Positions 23,636 through 31,708 of a stretch of 64,000 nt of DNA are shown here, in pieces (within the stretch, counting starts at the first letter, position 1; each line of letters opens with the position of its first letter). Both the position numbers and the translations under genes were made by a program. The notes beneath the pieces are model-generated. The model worked only from the letters and a program-made list of their open reading frames with translations, searched no databases and was not told the origin of the DNA. The DNA is from Methanofollis aquaemaris (GTDB taxonomy: Archaea; Halobacteriota; Methanomicrobia; Methanomicrobiales; Methanofollaceae): positions 2,578,561-2,642,560 of the forward strand of contig NZ_CP036172.1 in assembly GCF_017357525.1 (NCBI RefSeq), written 5' to 3'.

Positions 23636-23642
23636 TTTTTTT
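23636..23642 (+). terminator. Poly-T terminator
   Basis: T7 located 27 nt after the AbrB-PhoU gene stop. Confidence 0.45.
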
Positions 23643-23750
23643 CTCGGTGCCTCTCTGATCGCTCGTCTTCCTTTCGCGCTTTTTTTACGATAAGCCGGCG
23701 ATGCCGTTGCTGTCTTTCCGGCGTTCCTGATTTTCGCAGATAAAAACCGT

Positions 23751-23762
23751 AAATATATATAT
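23751..23762 (+). promoter_or_regulatory. TATA box for serine hydrolase gene
   Basis: AAATATATATAT lies 31-42 nt before the ATG at 23793. Confidence 0.5.
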
Positions 23763-23792
23763 TCATCAAAATCATCCCTCGATGTATCCATC

Positions 23793-25292
23793 ATGCCCAA
23801 AAAGATCCTCCTGCTCATGATCCTTATCGCTGCCGCCCTGATCCTTGCTGCGGGATGCACCCAGACGACATCGGAGAACCGGTCCGCCGGAAAACTCGAC
23901 GGCTTTGATGTGTTTGTCACCCGGACGATGACGGAATACGAAGTGCCAGGCGCCGTTGTCGGTATTGTCGAGAACGATTCGGTCGTGTACTTGAAAGGGT
24001 TCGGCGTCCGCGAAATCGGGAAACCCGGAGTCGTGGGCCCGGATACCCGGTTCCAGATCGCATCGGTCACCAAGTACATCACCGCACAGGCAATCGGGAC
24101 GCTCGTTGACGAAGGAAAACTCGATTGGGACACGCCGGTCGTCACGTACATGCCGGACTTTGCGTTCAAAGAGCCTTATGTCACCGGGCACGCAACGCTC
24201 CGGGATCTGCTTGCCCACCGGACCGGCTTCAAAGAGTACGACGGCGATATGCTGGGCCGGCTCGGGTACTCGAACCGCGAGATGCTCGAACGGATGCGAT
24301 ACCTCGACCTGCCGTACGGGTTCCGGGAAAAATACGCGTACTCGAATGCCGGATATTTCATTGCCGGGGAAGTCGCGGCAGGCACGGACAACCGGAGCTG
24401 GGAGAACCTGACCGACGCCCGGATACTCCGGCCGCTCGACATGACCCGCTCGGGAGCCCATCCCGAGACCCTGTACCTTGACGACAACCATGTTGTCGCC
24501 CATGGCGGCAGCGAGGGAAATGTCACCGTCATCCCGCTCGAAGAGGCAGCGTTTCCGGCCGGCGGCCAGGTGGTCTCCACCGGCCGCGACATGACACAGG
24601 TTCTGCGGATGATGCTCAACGACGGTTCGGTCGACGGGAAGCAGGTTCTTTCGAAAAAGACCGTGGCGGAGATCCATACGGCGAGCCTGGTCGCAGGGCG
24701 TGCCGGCCCGCTGGGAGATCCTGACGGTGCGGTCTGTCTCGGCTGTGACGCCTATGATTTCCTGGGCGAGCGGGTCATCGAGAAGAACGGAGCGCTTGAA
24801 GGGGTCCGGTCAATCGTGATCCTCGTCCCGGACAGGAAAGTCGGCCTCGTGGTGATCGCAAACAAGCAGTTGACGGTATTTCCCGAGGCCGTAAGAGACG
24901 AATTCCTCGAACGCTACATCGGAAGGAGCGGGATCGACCTGCAGGCACGGGAAAAACTCAACCAGAAAGGATGGTATTCCCTTTTAATGAGCATGGAGGT
25001 GCCGGCCGATGCACAGCCCGCAGCGATCCCGGCGGCCGCGATTGCGGGGACGTACACAAGCGACCTGTACGGTACGATGATTCTCACAGCGGGACCGGAC
25101 GCCGACACCATGACCGTCCTGCTTGGTCCGGCAGAATACCCGGGCACCCTGGAACACCAGACCGGCGATACCTGGTACCTCTCGTGGCCGAACCCCGACG
25201 ATGCAGTCGGCTATCTCACCTTTGCCGCAAACCCGTCGGGAACAGTCACCGGTTTTACATCGGATGACTACGGGCCGTTTGCCCGGGCATGA
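23793..25292 (+). CDS. Class C beta-lactamase-family serine hydrolase (lipoprotein)
   Basis: 499 aa. Signal peptide with lipobox LAAGC (Cys22). Catalytic SxxK is Ser91-Val-Thr-Lys94, and the YxN motif is Tyr183-Ser-Asn185 (YAYSNAGYF). The third motif is not a clear KTG/HTG; 'EKNGALEG' near residue 330 is the best match. The C-terminal region (about 405-499) looks like the lipocalin-like extension found in many such esterases (GTYTSDLYGTMIL). Likely an exported esterase or D-amino peptide hydrolase; a beta-lactamase activity is not implied. Monocistronic with its own TATA box and terminator. Confidence 0.9.
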   Translation: MPKKILLLMILIAAALILAAGCTQTTSENRSAGKLDGFDVFVTRTMTEYEVPGAVVGIVENDSVVYLKGFGVREIGKPGVVGPDTRFQIASVTKYITAQAIGTLVDEGKLDWDTPVVTYMPDFAFKEPYVTGHATLRDLLAHRTGFKEYDGDMLGRLGYSNREMLERMRYLDLPYGFREKYAYSNAGYFIAGEVAAGTDNRSWENLTDARILRPLDMTRSGAHPETLYLDDNHVVAHGGSEGNVTVIPLEEAAFPAGGQVVSTGRDMTQVLRMMLNDGSVDGKQVLSKKTVAEIHTASLVAGRAGPLGDPDGAVCLGCDAYDFLGERVIEKNGALEGVRSIVILVPDRKVGLVVIANKQLTVFPEAVRDEFLERYIGRSGIDLQAREKLNQKGWYSLLMSMEVPADAQPAAIPAAAIAGTYTSDLYGTMILTAGPDADTMTVLLGPAEYPGTLEHQTGDTWYLSWPNPDDAVGYLTFAANPSGTVTGFTSDDYGPFARA

Positions 25293-25295
25293 GCG

Positions 25296-25315
25296 GCCAA
25301 AAAAACATTTTTTGG
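25296..25315 (+). terminator. Hairpin / T-run terminator
   Basis: GCCAAAAAAACATTTTTTGGC-type stem with a T6 run immediately downstream of the hydrolase gene. Confidence 0.55.
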
Positions 25316-25330
25316 CTCTGGGGAATTTTG

Positions 25331-25362
25331 CATGAACCCTGGGCTCAAGCATACGGGATGAA
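25331..25362 (-). repeat. Family E 33-bp repeat, copy 1
   Basis: On the minus strand it shares CGTATGCTTGAGCCC and GGGTTCATG with copies at 28444 and 38493. This copy lacks one base in the left part. Confidence 0.65.
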
Positions 25363-25427
25363 AATTTCTTGTCGCTTACTCTCCCTCTTTTCAAGACCAG
25401 AGACTTGATGGAGACCTTGTTCCATTG

Positions 25428-25487
25428 CCGCCCCCACCTATCTTCGGGCCGTGGGGGGTCCGGGAGGTGCAACCCCCCGGCGCGAGA
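25428..25487 (-). repeat. Family A' GC-rich repeat, copy 3
   Basis: On the minus strand: CTCGCGCCGGGGGGTTGCAC, CTCCCGGACCCCCC, then GAAGATAGGTGGGGGCGG. It is inverted relative to the family A copy 46 bp away. Confidence 0.6.
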
Positions 25488-25533
25488 TGGCAGGGGAATC
25501 TCAACGATTGGGGGTGGCACATCTGATCATCAT

Positions 25534-25601
25534 GCCTTCCAAAACATCGGTGCCGGGGGCTCTGCCCCCGGACCCCGGGATAAAGATAGGGCAGGGAAGG
25601 C
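25534..25601 (+). repeat. Family A palindromic repeat, copy 3 (68 bp)
   Basis: GCCTTCC...GGAAGGC boundaries with the hairpin CCGGGGGCTCTGCCCCCGG (25553-25571) and GGGATAAAGATAGGG. The 250 bp between this repeat and the next gene remnant hold nothing recognisable. Confidence 0.7.
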
Positions 25602-25851
25602 AGAAAGTCTGATCGTTCGTAAGACCGTTTTTTTCCACGCATATCAGATATGGGGGATTATATATTTTCAAATTCTAATCCGTAACTCCAGAATAGAACG
25701 TCTGGATCATTTTCATAGTAATTCGTCATGAAGTGAAAGCACGCCTCATGAAAAATTCTACACAACCATAAAAAGAAAAAAACAGGATCGGTCTTCAGGA
25801 GAGACCGTCCCTTTCGAGATCCTTCTCGTCGGCCTCTCTCATCGGCGATGA

Positions 25852-26220
25852 CTATGTCATCGGAGCGGCCATCTTCGGTTCGGGCACCGACTCGGCCGCC
25901 ATGATCCGGTGCAGGTGGTTGAAGTCCGCCTTCGCGGTCTCAACGAAAACACACCGGTTCCCTCCCATCACCACGGTCCAGTCTCCGCCGCTGTACATCT
26001 ACACCTTTTGGGGCATCCATTTCATCGAACTCATCCCGCTGTAGGCGCTGGCCAGCGAGGAGAACATCATGCTCACGGTGGTGCAGAACCTGGCCGTCAT
26101 CGCCGCCATCTCGGCAGACGTCTCGGTCTTCGACTTAAAATCCACGACGCTCCCGTCCGAGGTAAATTCACCGGCAGCGATGGCGCCTTCGATGCTGAGC
26201 AATTCGTTCAATGTTGCCAT
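25852..26220 (-). pseudogene. DUF2173-family protein gene interrupted by an amber codon
   Basis: From the ATG at 26220 the frame reads MATLNELLSIEGAIAAGEFT ... MTARFCTTVSMMF ... MKWMPQKV, then TAG at 25999-26001. It continues in the same frame as MYSGGDWTVVMGGNRCVFVE TAKADFNHLHRIM to a second TAG at 25852-25854. The two halves together give the usual length (about 122 aa) and motif order of DUF2173 (TPQKGWAYSGGDWTV in relatives). The stop sits where a Trp codon (TGG) is expected, so a single G-to-A change would explain it. No pyrrolysine genes are seen here, so readthrough is unlikely. The function of the family is unknown. Confidence 0.75.
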
Positions 26221-26680
26221 CTTCTTCCTCTCCGGCCGCCATACTGTCATACCTGCAATTATTTTTTTCGGCCGGGTAGATCTGACACGAACCCGGAGCA
26301 CGCCTCAGGCATCCTGCATGAAAAACTTTTCATTCGGCGTGCTCTCGCTTCCCGATTATCTTCTCGTTTGTCTCCTCCCCTCCCACGAAGAAGGTCGGCG
26401 ATGGGAAATCTTCTTGGTATTGACCGAAAGTTTCGGCAGACAAAATGCTACTCTTTATATTCTATGTAATATCAGATCCCTGTCACAGAACAAACCCTGA
26501 CACCGCCTCTCCGCAACCGGGAAGAGACAGGCGATTTTTATCGGGTTTGATCAACGAACCGATAATTGACCGGATTTATCAGAACACCTCCGCCGTGCGG
26601 CCGCCGGACGGCGTCGGGACCATCATGGCCGGCGGGATAACACCGGTTCATGCCGGGATAAAATACAGAGAACAGAGATC
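26221..26680. other. 460-bp stretch without a gene
   Basis: No convincing frame, repeat copy or structured RNA is recognised. It holds the promoters of the flanking divergent genes, which I cannot place with confidence. Confidence 0.4.
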
Positions 26681-27523
26681 ATGACACCGAACGCGATTGA
26701 CTGGAACAAAGAATGGAAGAGCATGATGACAAAATCCATGGGGGAAGACCTCCCCGACTGTGCGCAGTACTGGAACACGGCCGAGAGTGCACGGCGTTAT
26801 CTTCGCGACTATGGGCGAGAGAGCGCCGGTCACATCGACCGCGTCAGTGCAACCCTTGAAGCACTCTCCCTCACCCCGGACTTGCGGGTGCTTGAGATCG
26901 GGACCGGGCCCGGCGTGCTGGCGGTACCGATCGCCTCGCAGACCGCCCATGTGACGGCTGTCGAACCCTCGGACGGGATGATGACCGTGCTGCGGGAGTA
27001 CATGAACGAAGAAGGGGTCGAGAATGTCAGGTGCGTGCAGAAACGCTGGGAAGAAGTCACCGACGACGACCTTGAGCCTCCTTACGATCTCGTCCTCGCT
27101 TCGTTCTCGCTCGGCATGCCCGAGATCAAGGCGGCGATCGAGAAGATGAACGCGGTATCCTCCGGGCGGGTGTGCCTCTTCTGGCACGCCGGCGAACAGC
27201 AGTTCGAGACACTCTATCGTCTGGTCATGCCGCATCTCCGCGGGACCGACTACGTACCCGGTCCGAAGGCCGACGTCCTCTTCAACATCCTCTATTCGAT
27301 GGAGATCTATCCTGATGTGAGGCATTTCAATTACGAACAGGTGCATGTATTCGATTCTGAGGAGGAGATGGCCGAATATTTCCAGTACGAGCACCAGATC
27401 CCCTTCGATATCGGGAACCCCGGTTTGAAGACATATCTGGAAGAGTTCGTCGAAGAAGAGGACGGCAGGTTCGTACATTACGAAGAGTACCAGAGCATGA
27501 TGTTTCAGTGGGAGGCGCAGTGA
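26681..27523 (+). CDS. Class I SAM-dependent methyltransferase
   Basis: 280 aa. Rossmann motif I is LRVLEIGTGPGVLAVPIA (about 69-86), followed by motif II VTAVEPSDGMM and motif IV-like YDLVLASFSLGM. The N terminus starts with IDWNKEWKSMM, a block frequent in a methanogen methyltransferase group. The substrate is unknown. The stop is followed within 20 nt by a remnant of a second gene of the same type (27539-27610), so this was once a tandem pair. Confidence 0.85.
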   Translation: MTPNAIDWNKEWKSMMTKSMGEDLPDCAQYWNTAESARRYLRDYGRESAGHIDRVSATLEALSLTPDLRVLEIGTGPGVLAVPIASQTAHVTAVEPSDGMMTVLREYMNEEGVENVRCVQKRWEEVTDDDLEPPYDLVLASFSLGMPEIKAAIEKMNAVSSGRVCLFWHAGEQQFETLYRLVMPHLRGTDYVPGPKADVLFNILYSMEIYPDVRHFNYEQVHVFDSEEEMAEYFQYEHQIPFDIGNPGLKTYLEEFVEEEDGRFVHYEEYQSMMFQWEAQ

Positions 27524-27538
27524 AACCGCACCCCCCCC

Positions 27539-27610
27539 ATAGACTGGAACGAGGTCCGGATGGACAAATGCGAACAGAACAGCAGAATGAATGTACCGAT
27601 GATAGACTGA
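27539..27610 (+). pseudogene. N-terminal remnant of a paralogous methyltransferase
   Basis: The 23 codons before a TGA begin IDWNEVRMDKCEQ, matching the IDWNKEWKSMM start of the methyltransferase just upstream. No start codon or downstream domain remains. It looks like a deleted tandem copy. Confidence 0.4.
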
Positions 27611-27634
27611 TCTCAAGAAATACGGAGAGTAATT

Positions 27635-28210
27635 ATGGAAGAATCATCCACGAGACCGGCCCGTGCCGGCGATGACACGCCCGGCGAAATGGTCCTGCGG
27701 CCTGTGGGAGTGGTCAGGAACAGTACCAAAGAACCTTTTCTGGTCGCCGGCGGCGACGGTCTCGCCTTGCGGGAAGACCTTGACGATGCCATGGAGCATG
27801 TCCATGAAACCAACAATGGTACGTCGGAGATTGTCGTCAACAAGGATCTCATCGAGAGCCTCGACGGTATCGAAGATTATTCTCATCTGACTGTGCTGTA
27901 CTGGGCGCATCAGGTACCTGAAACAGGCCGTTCCCTCACGCGGGTGCACCCGATGGGGAGAAAGGATATGCCGTTGACCGGACTGTTCGGCACGTGCAGT
28001 CCCGCCCGGCCGAACCCGGTGCTCGTGACGGTCGTGCGTCTCTGCGGACGAAACGAAAATGTGCTGGAGGTCGCCGGACTGGACGCGATCGACGGGAGTC
28101 CGGTCATCGACATCAAACCCTATGTCAGGGAATTCTTCCCCCGGGAAGGTGTTCGGATACCCTGGTGGATGCAACAGTTCATGAGGGAATTTGGCAGAAG
28201 TGATCAATAA
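27635..28210 (+). CDS. trmO: TrmO-type tRNA m6t6A37 methyltransferase (TsaA family)
   Basis: 191 aa. TrmO uses SAM to N6-methylate t6A at position 37 of tRNA-Thr species. Family blocks seen: PVGVVRNSTKEPF, IVVNKDLIESLDGIEDYSHL, WAHQ, GLFGTCSPARPNPVLVTVV and LDAIDGSPVIDIKPYV, in the right order and at the usual length. The FGTCSPARPNP block carries the SAM-contact residues (canonical F.TRSP.RPNP; here Cys replaces Arg). Archaeal members may have other substrates. Monocistronic. Confidence 0.88.
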   Translation: MEESSTRPARAGDDTPGEMVLRPVGVVRNSTKEPFLVAGGDGLALREDLDDAMEHVHETNNGTSEIVVNKDLIESLDGIEDYSHLTVLYWAHQVPETGRSLTRVHPMGRKDMPLTGLFGTCSPARPNPVLVTVVRLCGRNENVLEVAGLDAIDGSPVIDIKPYVREFFPREGVRIPWWMQQFMREFGRSDQ

Positions 28211-28667
28211 TCGTCCGGTCGACGCGCGACTGATGGGCGGGAAGAAATATCGCGCCCAAATGCCGTCGTGGGTGAACAGTCCAATCTTTTTCATAATTTT
28301 TCAGAGCGGCGTTTGAGGGTGCGGGCGGATCTCTCTCAATCGCGAGAGGGGCGGCGAGGGCGGAATGTTCGCACCGAGTGTCACGGAGCGAGGAGAAGGA
28401 TCAACGATCCTTCGATACCCCCGGAGATCGGTGACGAGAAATTTTCAACCGCGTATGCTTGAACGCCGGGTTCATGAGCAATGCAACACACCCTTTTCTT
28501 GTTATTTCCTCTGTGACGGAGATGCGCCGTCCTTCAACGTCGGCGTCAACGTCGTCGCCTGGGCGGTCGCTGCGATCGCGATCAGGAAGAGGGAGTAAGC
28601 TCTCCCGCCGTTTTTTCCAACCGGACAAACTAAAAATACCCCGGCAACCACTCTCCCTCTGATTGCC
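28211..28667. other. 457-bp stretch: repeat copy, no gene
   Basis: It holds an imperfect CTCTC...CGCGAGAGG inverted element (about 28330-28345) and family E copy 2 (28444-28476). A TATA-like TAAAAATAC (28631-28639) precedes the thioredoxin gene by about 29 nt. Small frames here have no support. Confidence 0.5.
28444..28476 (+). repeat. Family E 33-bp repeat, copy 2
   Basis: Begins TTCAACCGCGTATGCTTGA and ends CCGGGTTCATG. It matches the copies at 25331 (reversed) and 38493. Confidence 0.65.
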
Positions 28668-29063
28668 ATGGCCGACGAGAAGACGCTGACGGAAGTGGGC
28701 GACAGCACCTGGGAGACGCGGGTCGAGAAGGGTGAGAGACCTGTCGTGGTCATGTTCTACAGCGAGACCTGTCCCTTCTGCAAACAGATCGAACCGTTTT
28801 TCCGGCAGTTCGCCGGGGAGTTCGGGGCCGACCTCCTCTTTGCCAGGTTGAACGTCTCGCAGAACCCCTGGACCGTCGAACGATATGGCGTGCGGCAGAC
28901 GCCCACCTTCAAGTTCTTCTGCCAGGGCCGCCCTGCCCAGGAGATCGTGGGTGCGGCGTTTCCCGCCCTGCTCAGGAAGAACATCGAGGGATTTCTGGAA
29001 CATGGAGAGGCGTGTATCCGGAGCAGTCGGGAGATCGATTATGAGATCACGGGATACGGGTGA
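28668..29063 (+). CDS. Thioredoxin-family protein
   Basis: 131 aa. Thioredoxin fold with the active site Cys35-Pro-Phe-Cys38 (SETCPFCKQIEPFF), then the cis-Pro loop GVRQTPTFKFFCQG. CPFC differs from the canonical CGPC and resembles methanogen and glutaredoxin-like redoxins. No signal peptide, so it is cytoplasmic. Likely a dithiol-disulfide oxidoreductase. The start has no Shine-Dalgarno and follows a TATA box by about 30 nt, which fits a leaderless mRNA. Confidence 0.88.
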   Translation: MADEKTLTEVGDSTWETRVEKGERPVVVMFYSETCPFCKQIEPFFRQFAGEFGADLLFARLNVSQNPWTVERYGVRQTPTFKFFCQGRPAQEIVGAAFPALLRKNIEGFLEHGEACIRSSREIDYEITGYG

Positions 29064-29492
29064 ACGCCTCAAATTGTCTTCAACCCTCTTCTCGGGTATG
29101 CCTGTGTGGAAGAGGGGTTCCGGGGCCGGGGTTTCGCAGAATTCTATCGGCCTGAGATCCTGGTCCCGCTCGCCAGATCAAAATTATATTATGCGGGAAA
29201 TACGATACAAAGAATTCAAATGAAAATAGAAATCTATTTATATTGCAGATGTCAACCATAATACTGGAGCGAGCAGGGGTCTCAGTGACACGTCCCCCCC
29301 GTAACATGTGTCTTTTTTCTGAGGCGTCTGTCCCTCCACTTTTCTGTGATTCCGATCCCGGGAGCCCATGGTGTCGGCGCCTCTGATCCCGCACCCACTA
29401 CCACGAGAAAAGAGTATTTTCCTGCAATATTCCGGATCGAACCGTCCAATATGAATATCTGGTCCTGACACCCCGCCGCCCCGGGGGGAGGA
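29064..29492. other. Gap before the rml genes, no gene seen
   Basis: No credible frame or repeat copy is seen. AT-rich around 29180-29240. Confidence 0.4.
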
Positions 29493-29500
29493 TTTATATA
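29493..29500 (+). promoter_or_regulatory. TATA box for rmlA-rmlB
   Basis: TTTATATA lies 35-42 nt upstream of the rmlA ATG; the GGGGGG run just before 29530 serves as ribosome site. Confidence 0.5.
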
Positions 29501-29534
29501 TTGGTCGGAGAATGAATGGCAGTGGGGGGACAGA

Positions 29535-30611
29535 ATGAAAGGGCTAATTCTTTCCGGCGGCCATGGCATCAGACTCAGACCACTCACATACTCCCAGCAA
29601 AAGCAGTTGATTCCGGTTGCCAACAGGCCGATACTCTTCTATTGTATTCAGGATCTCATCGATGCAGGGATCCACTCGATCGGGATCATCATTGGCCCGA
29701 ACCGGGAGCAGGTCATCAGCGAGGTGACCGCACACGAATGGGACGCGGAGATCGAGTTCATCAATCAGGACCACCCCGGCGGACTGGCCCACGCGGTCAA
29801 GGTCGCGGCACCGTACCTCGGGAACGAACCCTTCGTGATGTACCTCGGCGACAACATCCTGCTCGGGGGCATCCAGAAATTTGTGCAGGATTTTGTGGAT
29901 TCAAAGGCGGAAGCAAGCCTGCTCCTCACGAGAGTCACACACCCTGAGGAGTACGGGGTCGCCCTCGTCGACGAGCAGAAGAAGGTGATCGTCCAGCTCC
30001 TCGAAAAGCCGAAGAACCCGCCCTCAGACCTGGGCATCGTCGGGATCTACGGGCTGACACCCAGGATCTTCGATGCGATCGAGCATATCGACCCCTCCTG
30101 GCGGGGCGAACTCGAGATCACCGACGCCCTTCACTGGCTGATCCTCAACGGCCATGACGTCACCTACAACCTGGTCGAGGGGTGGTGGAAGGACACCGGG
30201 AAACCCGAAGATCTCCTGGATGCAAACCGTCTCATCCTCGACGCTCTCGTCACGGAGAACGGGGACGGCCTGAGTCGCGGGCGGGTCGAGGAGAGCACCG
30301 TCGCGGGTCGGTGCCGGATCGGGAAGAACACGGTCATCAAGGAGAACTCGGTGGTCAAGGGGCCGGTGATCATCGGAGACGACTGCATCATCTCCAACAC
30401 CTACCTGGGGCCTTACACCAGCATCGGCAACGGTTCGCACCTTGCGAACACTGAGATCGAGGACTCGATCGTGATGGAGGGGTCGGTCATCATGAACTCG
30501 GAACGGATCGTGGAGAGCCTGATCGGAAAGAACGTGACCATCAACCGGAACGGCCGGCACCCTGGCGGGAGGCGGTTTGTGATCGGCGACAACTCGAATG
30601 TGGTCATCTAA
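29535..30611 (+). CDS. rmlA: Glucose-1-phosphate thymidylyltransferase (long form)
   Basis: 358 aa. It makes dTDP-glucose from dTTP and glucose-1-phosphate. The N-terminal nucleotidyltransferase domain has the signature GGHGIRLRPLT (the usual GTRLRPLT has Thr for Ile), QKQLIPVANRPI and YLGDN. The C-terminal part (about 245-358) is a left-handed beta helix (GRCRIGKNTVIKENSVVKGP ... IIGDDCIISNTYLG), as in the archaeal long form. It is followed 16 nt later by rmlB. First step of dTDP-sugar synthesis for surface glycans. Confidence 0.93.
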   Translation: MKGLILSGGHGIRLRPLTYSQQKQLIPVANRPILFYCIQDLIDAGIHSIGIIIGPNREQVISEVTAHEWDAEIEFINQDHPGGLAHAVKVAAPYLGNEPFVMYLGDNILLGGIQKFVQDFVDSKAEASLLLTRVTHPEEYGVALVDEQKKVIVQLLEKPKNPPSDLGIVGIYGLTPRIFDAIEHIDPSWRGELEITDALHWLILNGHDVTYNLVEGWWKDTGKPEDLLDANRLILDALVTENGDGLSRGRVEESTVAGRCRIGKNTVIKENSVVKGPVIIGDDCIISNTYLGPYTSIGNGSHLANTEIEDSIVMEGSVIMNSERIVESLIGKNVTINRNGRHPGGRRFVIGDNSNVVI

Positions 30612-30627
30612 AAGGGGGGAGAGCGAC

Positions 30628-31584
30628 GTGAAGATCATCATCACCGGCGGGGCCGGATTTATCGGGTGCAACTTTGTCCGTCTCATGCTTTCGAAATATC
30701 CGGAGGCAGAGATTACGGTCTTTGACAAGTTGACGTATGCAGGAAGAATGGAGAACCTTCATGGGTTCAACGGCCAGATCGAGTTTGTCAGGGGGGACAT
30801 CTGCTCGGCCGAGGAGGTGGAGGCGCTCGGCGACTGCGACCTCCTCTTCAACTTCGCCGCCGAGACGCATGTCGACCGTTCGATCGAGGACGCCGGGGTC
30901 TTTGTAAGGACCGACGTGCTCGGCACGTACACTCTCCTCGAACACGCCCTGCACCACGACATCGGACGTTTTATCCAGGTCAGCACCGACGAGGTCTATG
31001 GGAGCGTGCCGACCGGGTATTCGCGGGAACACGATCCCATGTGTCCGTCTTCCCCGTACTCTGCAAGCAAGTGCGGGGCCGAGATGCTGGTGAAGGCCTA
31101 CCAGACCACCTACGGCCTCGACGCCGTGATCACCAGGAGTTCGAACAACTTCGGGCCATACCAGTACCCGGAAAAACTCATCCCGGTCCTGATCCTCCGG
31201 GCGCTCCGGGACCAGCACCTCCCGATCTATGGGAACGGTCAGAATATCAGGGACTGGATCTATGTCGTCGACAATTGCGAGGGGATTGCCGTCGCCGCCG
31301 AGGAGGGGAAGTCGGGCGAGGCCTACAACATCGGCGGCGGGAACGAGCGAACCAACCTCGAGATCGCGAGGGCGATCCTGGCGATCCTTCACAAGCCCGA
31401 GAGCCTTATCACCTATGTGGCCGACCGTCCGGGCCATGACCAGCGGTATGCCCTCGACTGTTCCAGGATGCGCGAGATCGGGTGGAAACCCCGTTACCTC
31501 TTCATGGACGCCCTCAGGCACACCTGCCGGTGGTACCTGGAGAACGAGCGGTGGTATGCCCCGCTCCTTATGGGGCACGCCTGA
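30628..31584 (+). CDS. rmlB: dTDP-glucose 4,6-dehydratase
   Basis: 318 aa from a GTG preceded by AAAGGGGGGA. Extended short-chain dehydrogenase: NAD-binding GGAGFIG at the N terminus, the active site region STDEVYGS, the catalytic pair YSASK, and RSSNNFGPYQYPEKLIP, all typical of RmlB. It converts dTDP-glucose to dTDP-4-keto-6-deoxyglucose. Neither rmlC nor rmlD is adjacent, so the final sugar is undetermined. Confidence 0.95.
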   Translation: MKIIITGGAGFIGCNFVRLMLSKYPEAEITVFDKLTYAGRMENLHGFNGQIEFVRGDICSAEEVEALGDCDLLFNFAAETHVDRSIEDAGVFVRTDVLGTYTLLEHALHHDIGRFIQVSTDEVYGSVPTGYSREHDPMCPSSPYSASKCGAEMLVKAYQTTYGLDAVITRSSNNFGPYQYPEKLIPVLILRALRDQHLPIYGNGQNIRDWIYVVDNCEGIAVAAEEGKSGEAYNIGGGNERTNLEIARAILAILHKPESLITYVADRPGHDQRYALDCSRMREIGWKPRYLFMDALRHTCRWYLENERWYAPLLMGHA

Positions 31585-31587
31585 ATC

Positions 31588-31594
31588 TTTTTTT
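31588..31594 (+). terminator. Poly-T terminator of rmlAB
   Basis: T7 run 4 nt after the rmlB stop. Confidence 0.5.
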
Positions 31595-31685
31595 AATGGA
31601 TCGAGATAGTATCCGAACTGTTTGAGCGAGGCGGAACCAAAGGCGAGAGGGCATCTGCTCCTCTCACGAAGGGCTCTTCCAGGCC

Positions 31686-31693
31686 AAAAAAAA
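31686..31693 (-). terminator. Poly-T terminator of glycosyltransferase gene
   Basis: T8 on the minus strand, 15 nt after the stop codon. Confidence 0.5.
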
Positions 31694-31708
31694 GGAACGG
31701 TCCGGGCC

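Noticed and set aside
23793-25292. Serine hydrolase as an antibiotic-resistance beta-lactamase
   Set aside because: It has SxxK and YxN but no clear third motif (KTG) and is a lipoprotein with a lipocalin-like tail; such archaeal proteins are generally esterases or peptidases.
25999-26001. Pyrrolysine insertion at the amber codon of the DUF2173 gene
   Set aside because: The family has Trp here, the reading frame itself ends with TAG, and no pyl genes are seen in the window; mutation is simpler.
25908-26469. Plus-strand 186-codon frame antisense to the DUF2173 remnant
   Set aside because: No domain, Pro/Arg/His-rich shadow composition; the minus strand shows the clear DUF2173 pattern.
28365-28598. 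77-codon plus-strand frame with a hydrophobic end (NVVAWAVAAIAIRKRE)
   Set aside because: It runs through repeat family E, has no ribosome site and shows no family; too weak to call.
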